Below, one piece after another: positions 7,536 through 14,355 of a DNA stretch of 18,553 bases. Made by a program: the position numbers and the translations under genes. Numbering within the stretch: position 1 is the first letter of the stretch; the number at the start of each line of letters is the position of its first letter. Under the pieces are notes generated by a model. That model saw only the letters and a program-made list of their open reading frames with translations. It did not search any database and had not been told where the DNA came from. Source of the stretch: Candidatus Hydrogenedentota bacterium (GTDB taxonomy: Bacteria > Hydrogenedentota > Hydrogenedentia > Hydrogenedentiales > CAITNO01). Location: contig CAIXUF010000185.1 of NCBI GenBank assembly GCA_903922535.1, forward strand, positions 1-18,553. The letters are read 5' to 3'.

Positions 7536-9020
7536 CTACAGGTTCCACCCCTCACGGTAGGCCGGGCTCAGAAAACGGTTTGCCTTGGGCGCGCTGGCAA
7601 ACTCCATTTTGCCCGCATCCCAGCGCAGTTTCCTGTCCGCGCGGATGGCCGCAATTCCAAGCGTTACGATTTCGGAGAGTGGGCCGCTGTAGTTGAAGTT
7701 TGAGCACGCCGGTTCCCCGCCCCGGCAGGCCCTCACCCATTCTTTGTAGTGGCCGATGGAACGGGGCAGGGTCTTCGGCGGCTGCTTGTAGGCCTTCATC
7801 CTCGACTCCGGAATCAGTTGCGGGTCGCTGCCGTAACAGCCACACATCAGTTTGCCCTTGTCGCCGATGAAGAGCACCCCTCCGTCGTTATCGCCCATTT
7901 TTCGGCCGGGCTCGAGTTCGTCGGGACGCGGCGGCATCAGCCCGCCGTCATGCCACGTGAGGCGGACCGGCGGCATGCCGTCGCGGGCGGGGAATTCCCA
8001 GCGCACGATGGCCGCGGCCGTCGTGGTCTCCGGATGCACCTTTCCTGCGGGCATTTCGGCGCCGAAGGGCGTCGCACGGGTGTTCAGCTTGACGGAACTC
8101 GCCTCGACCGTGTCGGGACTTCCGAGACGGAGCGACCACACCACAGGGTCCAGCATGTGGCAGCCCATGTCGCCGAGCGCGCCGGACCCGAAATCCCACC
8201 AGCCGCGCCAGGTGAAGGGCAGATACGCCGGATGGTAGGGACGGCTCGCCGCCGGGCCCAGCCAGAGGTCCCAGTCCAGCCCCTCGGGCACTGGCGGCTC
8301 CTCCGTGGGGCGGTCGATGCCATAGGGCCACCAGCCGCCGGGCCGGTTCGTCCACGCGTGAACCTCCTGCACGGACCCGATGGCCCCGTCCCAAATCCAT
8401 TCGCAAAGCAGGCGGATGTCCTCCTTGGCGTGGCCCCAGTTTCCCATTTGCGTGGCCACCTTCGCCTGCCGCGCGGCCTCGGTCATCGCGCGCACCTCGG
8501 CCACAGAATGGGCCAGCGGCTTTTCGCAGAAGACATGTTTGCCCTTCTTGAGCGAGGCCAGGGCCGCCACCGCATGGATATGGTCCGGCGTGGTGATGAC
8601 CACGGCGTCAATGTCGGTCCGTTCATCCAGCATCTGGCGGAAATCGACATAGGTGGGGCAACCGCCCGCCGCACCGTCCTTGTGTCCGTAGTAGTCGTCC
8701 ACCATCCGGCGCCCCGGCTCGCGCCCGGCGATGCCGCGTCCCAGATAGGGCCCCTCCCTGTTGACATCGCACACCGCCACCACCCGCACGTCGGGGTCTT
8801 GAAGAAAGGTTTGCAGGTTGTACATGCCCTGCCATCCCACGCCAATGAACGCCATGTTGACCTTGTCATTCGGCGCCGCCGCGACACTGCCGGCCAAGAC
8901 GCAGGAGGGGACTACGGTGAAGGCCGTCGCGGCGGTCGCGCCGCGCAAGAAACCGCGCCGCGAAATCCTTGTGTTTGTCCCCCGAGTGTGCGCGATGTTT
9001 CCCAAGTCAGCATTGTTCAT
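7536..9020 (-). CDS. Tat-exported Gfo/Idh/MocA-family oxidoreductase
   Basis: This 494-residue protein starts with a Tat signal (SRRGFL at residues 20-25, then an alanine-rich hydrophobic stretch to about 49), so it is predicted to be exported folded, probably with its nicotinamide cofactor bound. The Rossmann domain shows GVGWQG (60-65) and the acidic strand end CD85VN. The family signature EKP is at 166-168 (HVFCEKPLAH), and GDMGCHMLDP supplies the usual aspartate/histidine of the substrate domain. Relatives oxidise or reduce sugars and inositols, and exported members such as glucose-fructose oxidoreductase are periplasmic. The exact sugar is unknown. The start ATG 9020 is preceded by AGGGAG at about 8 nt; an in-frame ATG at 9086 lacks a ribosome site and would push the Tat motif inward. 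The gene stands alone, convergent with the permease unit and divergent from the AAA ATPase. Confidence 0.9.
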   Translation of the reverse strand: MNNADLGNIAHTRGTNTRISRRGFLRGATAATAFTVVPSCVLAGSVAAAPNDKVNMAFIGVGWQGMYNLQTFLQDPDVRVVAVCDVNREGPYLGRGIAGREPGRRMVDDYYGHKDGAAGGCPTYVDFRQMLDERTDIDAVVITTPDHIHAVAALASLKKGKHVFCEKPLAHSVAEVRAMTEAARQAKVATQMGNWGHAKEDIRLLCEWIWDGAIGSVQEVHAWTNRPGGWWPYGIDRPTEEPPVPEGLDWDLWLGPAASRPYHPAYLPFTWRGWWDFGSGALGDMGCHMLDPVVWSLRLGSPDTVEASSVKLNTRATPFGAEMPAGKVHPETTTAAAIVRWEFPARDGMPPVRLTWHDGGLMPPRPDELEPGRKMGDNDGGVLFIGDKGKLMCGCYGSDPQLIPESRMKAYKQPPKTLPRSIGHYKEWVRACRGGEPACSNFNYSGPLSEIVTLGIAAIRADRKLRWDAGKMEFASAPKANRFLSPAYREGWNL

Positions 9021-9096
9021 GCCTGGTCTCCCTCTTTGCCGCGCGTTGGCGCCTCTACCCGCTGCGGGAATTCCTGATGAATTCATACCGCCGTAA

Positions 9097-9126
9097 AGCG
9101 TAGTCCGGCGACGGACGGCAAGTCAA
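9097..9126 (-). promoter_or_regulatory. Weak candidate promoter for the Gfo/Idh/MocA gene
   Basis: On the minus strand TTGACT (9126-9121, five of six) is followed after 18 nt by TACGCT (9102-9097, three of six). The leader would be about 70 nt to the ATG at 9020. The same weak -10 hexamer, TACGCT, occurs in the candidate promoter of the PASTA/propeller gene. Confidence 0.25.
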
Positions 9127-9190
9127 TCCGACCGGAAAAGCATGCAGCCGGTCCCTTATTGACTTGCTTCCCAACACGCTTTCTTGGTCA

Positions 9191-9219
9191 TTGACAAGGG
9201 GGCCAATATCGGCTATATT
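9191..9219 (+). promoter_or_regulatory. Near-consensus promoter of the DUF4143 ATPase gene
   Basis: A perfect TTGACA (9191-9196) is separated by exactly 17 nt from TATATT (9214-9219, five of six). This is one of the two strongest sigma70-like matches in the window and lies 33 nt before the ATG at 9252. The predicted transcription start (about 9226) is in the centre of the palindrome at 9211-9241, so a bound repressor would cover the -10 box and start site. Confidence 0.7.
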
Positions 9220-9241
9220 ATACTCGCAGTATAAATTAGCC
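9211..9241. promoter_or_regulatory. 31-bp interrupted palindrome, probable operator over the promoter
   Basis: The dyad is centred on base 9226. GGCTA (9211-9215) mirrors TAGCC (9237-9241), and TTATACT (9218-9224) mirrors AGTATAA (9228-9234); 12 of 15 base pairs are symmetric. It covers the -10 hexamer and the predicted start of transcription and ends directly against the GAGG ribosome site (9242-9245). It could be an operator for an autoregulator. In RNA only the part downstream of the start site would be present, so a DNA-level role is more likely than a full leader hairpin. Confidence 0.6.
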
Positions 9242-9251
9242 GAGGATTGTC

Positions 9252-10475
9252 ATGTATCTATCGCGCGCGCTTGAGTCGGCGTTCATGGACGCTTCCGCCC
9301 AGTTTCCGGTGCTGCTGCTTACCGGCCCGCGCCAGGTGGGCAAGACGACTTTGCTCAAACATCTCTGCGGCAAGGAGCGGCGGTATGTCACGCTCGACGA
9401 CCTGACCGCGCGGGAACTGGCCAACGAGGACCCGGCCCTGTTTCTGCAGCGGTACCCGCCGCCGGTGCTTATCGACGAGGTGCAGTATGCGCCCCGACTG
9501 CTGCCGTATATCAAAATGGAGGTGGACACTTCGCACAACTTCGGGGCTTTCTGGCTCACCGGGTCGCAGCAGTTCCAAATGATGAAAGGGATCACCGAGA
9601 GTCTTGCCGGACGGGTGGCGGTGATCAACCTGCTGGGGTTTTCCCGCCGCGAACTCGAACAGCGCGAACACCACCTGGACCCGTTCCTGCCGGTTTCGGT
9701 TCGTCTGAACGAGCGGGCGGCAACGGCAGGCACATCAAAACTGGAAACCGTCTACAAGCGCATCTGGACGGGGTCGTTTCCCGCACTGCACGCCGGTGCC
9801 GTTCGGGACCGCGACCTTTTCTACAGCTCCTATCTCCAGACCTATCTTCAACGGGACGTGCATGATCTCACCCAGGTGGGCGATCAACAAGCGTTCTTGC
9901 GGTTTGTCAAGGCCAGCGCCGCCCGGACGGGGCAGATGTTGAATCTGTCAGAACTTGCACGGGACGTGGATGTGACGGTGAAAACGGCCAAGGCCTGGCT
10001 GTCCATACTGATGGCAAGTTTTCAGGTGGTCCTAGTGCAGCCCTATCACACCAATGTCACGAAACGTCTCGTCAAGGCGCCCAAGCTCTACTTCTTGGAC
10101 ACAGGTCTTTGCGCCTATCTGACGGAATGGTCGTCCCCGGAAACGCTGGCCGCGGGCGCCATGAGCGGAGCGATGTTTGAGACCTACGTCTTCGCGGAGA
10201 TTCTGAGAAGCTGGTGGCACCGCATGCGGACGCCGAACCTGTATTACTATCGCGACAAGGACGGCAAGGAGATTGATTTTGTCTTCGAGCAGGACCAGAC
10301 GCTGTTTCCTCTGGAAATCAAGCGGGGCGCCACGCCCAGCCGCGACTGGGTGCGCACGTTCCCGACACTGGAACGCCTGGGCAAACCCATCGGCGAGGGC
10401 GGGGTGGTCTGCCTGTGCAAAGAATACACGCCTTTGACCTCCAAGACGACCGCCATTCCTGTTGGCATGCTGTGA
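9252..10475 (+). CDS. AAA ATPase with DUF4143 C-terminal domain
   Basis: This 407-residue protein has an N-terminal AAA_14-type ATPase domain: Walker A GPRQVGKTT (25-33), Walker B VLIDEVQ (72-78) and a sensor-like WLTGSQQF (100-107). The C-terminal DUF4143 region includes the usual PKLYFLDTGLCAYL and GAMFETYVFAEI motifs. Near the end, D342, E355 and K357 (EIDFVFE...PLEIKRG) form a D-x12-E-x-K arrangement like the PD-(D/E)XK nuclease core, which many DUF4143 proteins share. The function of this widespread family is poorly known; it is found as lone genes in mobile or accessory locations of bacteria and archaea. Ribosome site GAGG (9242-9245) supports ATG 9252. The strong promoter with overlapping palindrome suggests tight regulation. 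There is no partner gene: a divergent oxidoreductase lies upstream and the nuo operon starts 451 nt downstream. Confidence 0.88.
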   Translation: MYLSRALESAFMDASAQFPVLLLTGPRQVGKTTLLKHLCGKERRYVTLDDLTARELANEDPALFLQRYPPPVLIDEVQYAPRLLPYIKMEVDTSHNFGAFWLTGSQQFQMMKGITESLAGRVAVINLLGFSRRELEQREHHLDPFLPVSVRLNERAATAGTSKLETVYKRIWTGSFPALHAGAVRDRDLFYSSYLQTYLQRDVHDLTQVGDQQAFLRFVKASAARTGQMLNLSELARDVDVTVKTAKAWLSILMASFQVVLVQPYHTNVTKRLVKAPKLYFLDTGLCAYLTEWSSPETLAAGAMSGAMFETYVFAEILRSWWHRMRTPNLYYYRDKDGKEIDFVFEQDQTLFPLEIKRGATPSRDWVRTFPTLERLGKPIGEGGVVCLCKEYTPLTSKTTAIPVGML

Positions 10476-10494
10476 CAAGTTGCGCCCGTCGTAG

Positions 10495-10513
10495 AAGCGG
10501 CGTCCAGCCGCTT
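10495..10513. repeat. REP-like short palindrome or terminator hairpin after the ATPase gene
   Basis: AAGCGGC, loop GTCCA, GCCGCTT: a perfect 7-bp stem beginning 20 nt after the stop codon at 10475. It is followed by TCTTCC, only a weak T-tract. The form GAAGCGGC-n5-GCCGCTTTC resembles the dispersed extragenic palindromes of planctomycete-like genomes, and it also resembles the first hairpin at 13761-13775. It could act as an inefficient terminator. The rest of the 451-nt gap up to nuoA (10476-10926) holds a candidate nuo promoter, and I recognise no gene in it. Confidence 0.45.
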
Positions 10514-10746
10514 TCTTCCATTGCCCTGGGTCGGAGCAGAACGCGGCAGCAGGATACCGCATCTTTTCGAACACCCCGGGAGGATGTGTTTCCATTGGGT
10601 CTCATGCGCTTGATCGCACAAGCGGTGAACATTCACGCACAAGGCGCTGGGAGGCGCTGCCCACATGCGGTCATCGCCTGTCATGGGAGGCATGCGGGCA
10701 AATGCCACGCCCTCAAGAGGTGTGTCAGCAAGGAGCATGCCCCCAA

Positions 10747-10775
10747 TTGCGCCTGTGTGCGTGTTTGACTAGAAT
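10747..10775 (+). promoter_or_regulatory. Candidate promoter of the nuo operon
   Basis: TTGCGC (10747-10752, three of six) and TAGAAT (10770-10775, five of six) are 17 nt apart. This leaves a leader of roughly 145 nt before nuoA. It is the best pair I see in the 451-nt gap, but the -35 is poor, so the call is tentative. Confidence 0.35.
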
Positions 10776-10926
10776 GGCGGCTGGAGGCTGAAAAGTGTCC
10801 GCGGGACCATGCGTGTTCTTGGCGCGATGGAGGGCAACGCGGAATTTTGGCCGGTGTTAAGGCGTTGAGAAGACACATTTTGTGGCGGTTGGATGAACGG
10901 CAGGCAACAGGGATTTGGAGCAGTCC

Positions 10927-11298
10927 ATGGCAGACCCGGCGGTGACAGGCGCAGTCTATTGGCCCCTCTGGGTCTATCTGGCAGCGGTCTTGACCGTCAT
11001 TGCCGGGATGCTTTCCCTTTCCTATGTGCTGGGACAGCGCAGCCGCAACCTGTCCAAGAGTGTGCCCTATGAATCGGGCATATCCTCCACGGGTTCTGCC
11101 CATGGACGCTTCTACGCCGGTTTCTTCCTCATGGCGATCTTCTTCGTGATTTTTGACCTGGAGGCCGTGTTCGTCATTACCTGGGCGATTGCCGCCGGTG
11201 AACTCGGATGGGCCGGGTATGGCGCCATCTGCGTGTTCATCGGCGCGCTCTTTGTCTCGCTGATATACCTGTGGCGCGAAGGCGCGCTGGAATCCTAG
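10927..11298 (+). CDS. nuoA: NADH-quinone oxidoreductase subunit A
   Basis: This 123-residue membrane subunit of complex I has three transmembrane helices (about 14-35, 62-82, 95-115). The loop motif VPYESGI (46-52) and the helix 2 motif FDLEAVF with E79 are the standard NuoA signatures for the region near the quinone tunnel. It is slightly shorter than E. coli NuoA (147). The start is ATG 10927, with TTGGAG (10915-10920) 6 nt ahead; a TTG at 10915 in the same frame is part of that ribosome site. One base separates its stop from the GTG of nuoBCD, so the two are surely translated from one message. Confidence 0.95.
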   Translation: MADPAVTGAVYWPLWVYLAAVLTVIAGMLSLSYVLGQRSRNLSKSVPYESGISSTGSAHGRFYAGFFLMAIFFVIFDLEAVFVITWAIAAGELGWAGYGAICVFIGALFVSLIYLWREGALES

Positions 11299-11299
11299 C

Positions 11300-13747
11300 G
11301 TGAAACCAATCCTGAACCAGAATTCGGATCTTTCCCTTTCCGGCGCGCCCCCCGGCCTGTTCGGGGATTTTCTGGAGAAGAATTTTCTGTTCACGCGCTT
11401 GCAGGATCTGGTGGCCTGGGGCCGCAAGAACTCCCTGTGGCCGTTCAACTTCGGCCTGTCCTGCTGCTATGTGGAAATGGCCACGAGCCTGACCAGTCGC
11501 TACGACCTGGCCCGCTTCGGGGCGGAGGTCATCCGCGCCACGCCGCGCGAGGCGGACATGATGATCATCGCGGGCACCGTGTTTATCAAGATGGCGCCCG
11601 TGATCCGGCAGCTCTACGAGCAGATGATGGAGCCCCGGTGGGTTGTCGCCATGGGCGCCTGTGCCAATTCGGGCGGCATGTATGACATCTACAGCGTGGT
11701 CCAGGGCGTGGACAAATTCCTGCCGGTGGACGTGTATGTGCCGGGCTGCCCGCCCCGGCCCGACGCCTTTCTGGAGGCGCTCACGTTGTTGCAGGACGTG
11801 GTGGGCAAGGAACGGCGTCCGTTGAGCTGGCTGGTGGGCCCGCAGGGCGTTACGCAGCCGGAACGGCCCAGCCAGCGCGATCTCAGGCAGCTCCGGCGCA
11901 GCCAGGCGACGGTGCTGCCCCCCGTGGACGGTGTGCAGGACGCCGTGGAACCGCTGCGGGGGAAGCCTGCCGCCAGGCTGGAAATGCCGGCCGACATGAA
12001 GCCGTCCCCCTCCGAAGACGTGCTTCGCGCGATGGGCGAGCGCTTTCCCGGCATGCTTGCGGAGGACCACTCCGTCCGGGACGGCACGCCGACCTTCTGG
12101 GTTGCCCCGGAGCGGGTGAAGGAGGTGCTCCGTTATCTTCGGGCCGGTGTGGACCTGCCCTACCGCATGCTGTACGACCTGTTCGTCATCGACGAGCGCA
12201 CGCGCGTCACGAAGCACGCCTCGGCGGGCGACTTTACTTTGGTCTACCATCTGCTCTCGCTGGACCGCAACACGGAATTGCGCATTAAGACAGCCCTTCG
12301 GGGCGAGCACCCGGCGCACGCCAGCGTGACGGACATTTGGCCGTCGGCCAACTGGTACGAGCGCGAGGCGTGGGACATGTTCGGCATTCGGTTCAGCGGG
12401 CACCCGCATCTCTCGCGCATCCTCATGCCGCCGACCTGGAAGGGCCACCCGCTGCGCAAGGAGCATCCGGCCCGGGCAACAGAACTGCCGCCGTACCAGT
12501 TGCCCGACGAGAAGATGGCGTTCGAGCAGGAGGCTCTCCAGTTCCGTCCCGAACAATGGGGCCTGGCGAAGCACACCGAAGACTCGGACTACATGTTTCT
12601 CAACCTGGGGCCGCACCATCCGGGCACGCACGGGCTGCTGCGCATCATCCTCCAGTTGGACGGCGAGAACATCGTCCACGCCATTCCGGACATCGGCTAC
12701 CACCACCGCGGCGCGGAGAAGATGGGAGAGCGGCAGACCTGGCACTCCTACATTCCCTACACAGACCGCATCGACTATCTCGGCGGCGTGATGAACAACC
12801 TCGCCTATGTGCTCGCCGTGGAAAAGATGGCGGGCATCGAAGTGCCCGACCGGGCCAAAGTCATCCGCATCATGATGGCCGAACTGTTCCGCATCTCCAG
12901 CCATCTGGTGTGGTACGGAACCTTTGCGCAGGACCTTGGCGCCATGTCGCCGGTGTTCTTCATGTTCAACGACCGCGAGCACCTGCTCGACATCGTGGCG
13001 GAGATCACCGGTGGCCGCATGCACCCGAGCTGGTTCCGTATCGGCGGCGTGGCGCAGGACCTGCCCAAGGGTTGGGAAAACAAGCTTCGCGAGTTCATCA
13101 AGTACCTGCCCCCGCGACTGACGGAGCACGACAAGGCGCTGATGCAAAACCGGATCTTCATCGGCCGCACCAGGGGCGTTGGCGCCTACACCCTCGACCA
13201 GGCCATCGAGTGGGGCGTCACGGGGCCGGGGCTTCGGGCCTGCGGCTGCGACTGGGACCTGCGCAAGAAGCGGCCCTACGCGGGATATGATCAGTTTGAG
13301 TTTGAAGTGCCCGTGGCGCATAACGGCGACTGCCTCGACCGCGCCCTCGTGCGCGTGGAGGAGATGCGCCAGAGCCTGCGCATCATTGAGCAGTGTGTCA
13401 ACAACATGCCCGAAGGGCCCTACAAGTCCGATCACCCGCTGGCCACGCCGCCGCTCAAGAACAGGACCCTCAAGGACATTGAAACGCTGATTACCCATTT
13501 CCTGAGCGTGAGCTGGGGGCCCATCATTCCGCCCGGTGAGGCGTGCGTGCCCATTGAGGCGGCCAAGGGACTCAACAGCTATCACCTGACCAGCGACGGC
13601 ACGGCGATGTCCTACCGGACGCGCGTGCGCACGCCGAGCTTTGCCAGTCTGCAAATGCTGCCGCTGCTTGGACGGAACGTGCGCGTGTCGGACATGCTGG
13701 CCATTCTGGGCAGCATGGACTATGTCCTCGCCGATGTGGATCGATGA
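11300..13747 (+). CDS. nuoBCD: NADH-quinone oxidoreductase subunit B/C/D fusion protein
   Basis: One 815-residue frame contains three complex I subunits. NuoB (about 1-215) has all four ligands of cluster N2: C55 and C56 in [10 protein letters not shown]121 in [11 protein letters not shown], and C150 in PGCPPRP. It ends with the [12 protein letters not shown] tail typical of E. coli-type NuoB. NuoC (about 235-405) carries the 30-kDa signature [17 protein letters not shown] and [14 protein letters not shown]. NuoD (about 430-815) carries [24 protein letters not shown] and the C-terminal [13 protein letters not shown], almost as in E. coli NuoCD. The protein sits at the membrane-arm junction where quinone is reduced. 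C-D fusion is standard in this complex I type; including B is rarer but, as I recall, known in other bacteria. The start is GTG 11300, one base after the nuoA stop; no internal stop or frameshift is seen. Confidence 0.95.
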   Translation: MKPILNQNSDLSLSGAPPGLFGDFLEKNFLFTRLQDLVAWGRKNSLWPFNFGLSCCYVEMATSLTSRYDLARFGAEVIRATPREADMMIIAGTVFIKMAPVIRQLYEQMMEPRWVVAMGACANSGGMYDIYSVVQGVDKFLPVDVYVPGCPPRPDAFLEALTLLQDVVGKERRPLSWLVGPQGVTQPERPSQRDLRQLRRSQATVLPPVDGVQDAVEPLRGKPAARLEMPADMKPSPSEDVLRAMGERFPGMLAEDHSVRDGTPTFWVAPERVKEVLRYLRAGVDLPYRMLYDLFVIDERTRVTKHASAGDFTLVYHLLSLDRNTELRIKTALRGEHPAHASVTDIWPSANWYEREAWDMFGIRFSGHPHLSRILMPPTWKGHPLRKEHPARATELPPYQLPDEKMAFEQEALQFRPEQWGLAKHTEDSDYMFLNLGPHHPGTHGLLRIILQLDGENIVHAIPDIGYHHRGAEKMGERQTWHSYIPYTDRIDYLGGVMNNLAYVLAVEKMAGIEVPDRAKVIRIMMAELFRISSHLVWYGTFAQDLGAMSPVFFMFNDREHLLDIVAEITGGRMHPSWFRIGGVAQDLPKGWENKLREFIKYLPPRLTEHDKALMQNRIFIGRTRGVGAYTLDQAIEWGVTGPGLRACGCDWDLRKKRPYAGYDQFEFEVPVAHNGDCLDRALVRVEEMRQSLRIIEQCVNNMPEGPYKSDHPLATPPLKNRTLKDIETLITHFLSVSWGPIIPPGEACVPIEAAKGLNSYHLTSDGTAMSYRTRVRTPSFASLQMLPLLGRNVRVSDMLAILGSMDYVLADVDR

Positions 13748-13760
13748 CTTTTTTGAGTGC

Positions 13761-13781
13761 GGCGGCCATGCCGCCATTTTT
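13761..13781 (+). terminator. Terminator-like hairpin just after nuoBCD
   Basis: GGCGGC, loop CAT, GCCGCC (13761-13775) is followed by ATTTTT (13776-13781), starting 13 nt after the nuoBCD stop. The shape is that of a rho-independent terminator, though with a short 6-bp stem and 3-nt loop. As nuoE, nuoF, nuoG and nuoH follow without an obvious new promoter, full termination seems unlikely; partial attenuation or RNA processing is more plausible. A run of six T (13749-13754) also precedes the stem. Confidence 0.45.
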
Positions 13782-13787
13782 CTTCGA

Positions 13788-13859
13788 CGGAGCCATACTC
13801 CGGCGGCGCGAAGTGCAACTTCGCGGACAAGTGCGTTCCCAAGTGTAACTTCGGGAACG
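13788..13859. repeat. Tract of three further hairpins with repeated AAGTGYAACTTCG core (REP/MITE-like)
   Basis: Three consecutive palindromes fill the rest of the nuoBCD-nuoE gap. The first is CGGAG-CCATA-CTCCG (13788-13802). The second is CGCGAAGT-GCA-ACTTCGCG (13807-13825, perfect 8-bp stem). The third is CGTTCCCAAGT-GTA-ACTT-c-GGGAACG (13834-13859, 11 bp with one bulged C). The core AAGTGCAACTTCG (13811-13823) recurs as AAGTGTAACTTCG (13841-13853), 30 bp apart with one difference. The last hairpin resembles the CGTTCCCAAG...CTTGGGAACG dispersed repeats I recall from many environmental genomes, so the tract is probably inserted repeat DNA. It ends 14 nt before the nuoE start and may form RNA structure close to its ribosome site. 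Confidence 0.65.
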
Positions 13860-13873
13860 AGGGAACTGAAACT

Positions 13874-14338
13874 GTGCTGACAACCGAAACGAAAAGCGAA
13901 ATCCTCGCGGAACTCGCCCACAGCGAAACGAACCGCATGGCCTGCATCGGGGCGCTGCAAATTGCCCAGCGTGAACACGGCTGGGTGAATGACGAGGATC
14001 TGTGCGAGGTGGCGCGGTTGCTCGACCTGACGCCGGATGAGGTGGACGGCGTGGCGACTTTCTACAATCTCATCCGCCGCCGTCCCGTGGGGCGCCATGT
14101 CATCCTGCTGTGCGCGAGCGTGAGCTGCTGGGTGATGGGGTATGCCGCGCTCCGCGCGCGGCTGCTCCAGGTCCTCGGCGTTGAACCCGGCCAGATCACC
14201 CCCGACGGACGTTTTACCGTGCTGGAGAACCAATGCCTCGGCGCATGCGACCATGCGCCCGCGCTGATGATAGACGACGACTTGTACCACGATGTTGATC
14301 CCGGAAAGCTCGGCGACATCCTGGCGAAATACCTATAG
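13874..14338 (+). CDS. nuoE: NADH-quinone oxidoreductase subunit E
   Basis: This 154-residue 24-kDa-type subunit has a thioredoxin-like fold and carries the [2Fe-2S] cluster N1a: C80 and C85 (CASVSC), then C121 and C125 (CLGAC). The N-terminal helical part (IAQREHGWVNDEDLCEVARLL) and VDGVATFYNL are typical. It works with NuoF in the NADH-oxidising tip of complex I, in the cytoplasm. I place the start at GTG 13874, preceded by GAGGGAA, because it gives the usual family length. The frame continues upstream to an ATG at 13757, but that would translate the hairpin repeats into a cysteine-containing extension with no counterpart in NuoE. It is separated from nuoBCD by 126 nt, the only loose joint in the operon, and 17 nt from nuoF. 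Confidence 0.92.
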   Translation: MLTTETKSEILAELAHSETNRMACIGALQIAQREHGWVNDEDLCEVARLLDLTPDEVDGVATFYNLIRRRPVGRHVILLCASVSCWVMGYAALRARLLQVLGVEPGQITPDGRFTVLENQCLGACDHAPALMIDDDLYHDVDPGKLGDILAKYL

Positions 14339-14355
14339 GAACCCGTGTCAAGATC

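Noticed and set aside
7749..9077. 442-codon plus-strand frame opposite the Gfo/Idh/MocA gene
   Set aside because: Shadow of a gene with a Tat signal, Rossmann fold and EKP motif.
10247..10768. Possible small genes in the ATPase-nuoA gap, on either strand
   Set aside because: Overlapping frames with no motif, no good ribosome site and partial overlap with the ATPase gene; treated as non-coding.
13761..13781. Reading the first hairpin as a full stop that ends the nuo operon after nuoBCD
   Set aside because: nuoE, nuoF, nuoG and nuoH follow in order with tight spacing and no clear new promoter, so complete termination is unlikely.
13788..13859. CRISPR-like repeat array
   Set aside because: Only two similar cores 30 bp apart, themselves palindromic with no distinct spacers and no cas genes.
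13757..13873. N-terminal extension of nuoE starting at ATG 13757
   Set aside because: It would translate the hairpin repeats; NuoE family proteins begin near the GTG at 13874, which has a ribosome site.
11237..14290. A 1017-codon open frame on the minus strand opposite nuoBCD and nuoE
   Set aside because: It is the antisense shadow of GC-rich nuo genes whose sense frames carry all expected cluster ligands; its translation has the His/Arg/Ala/Gly-rich look of non-coding frames.
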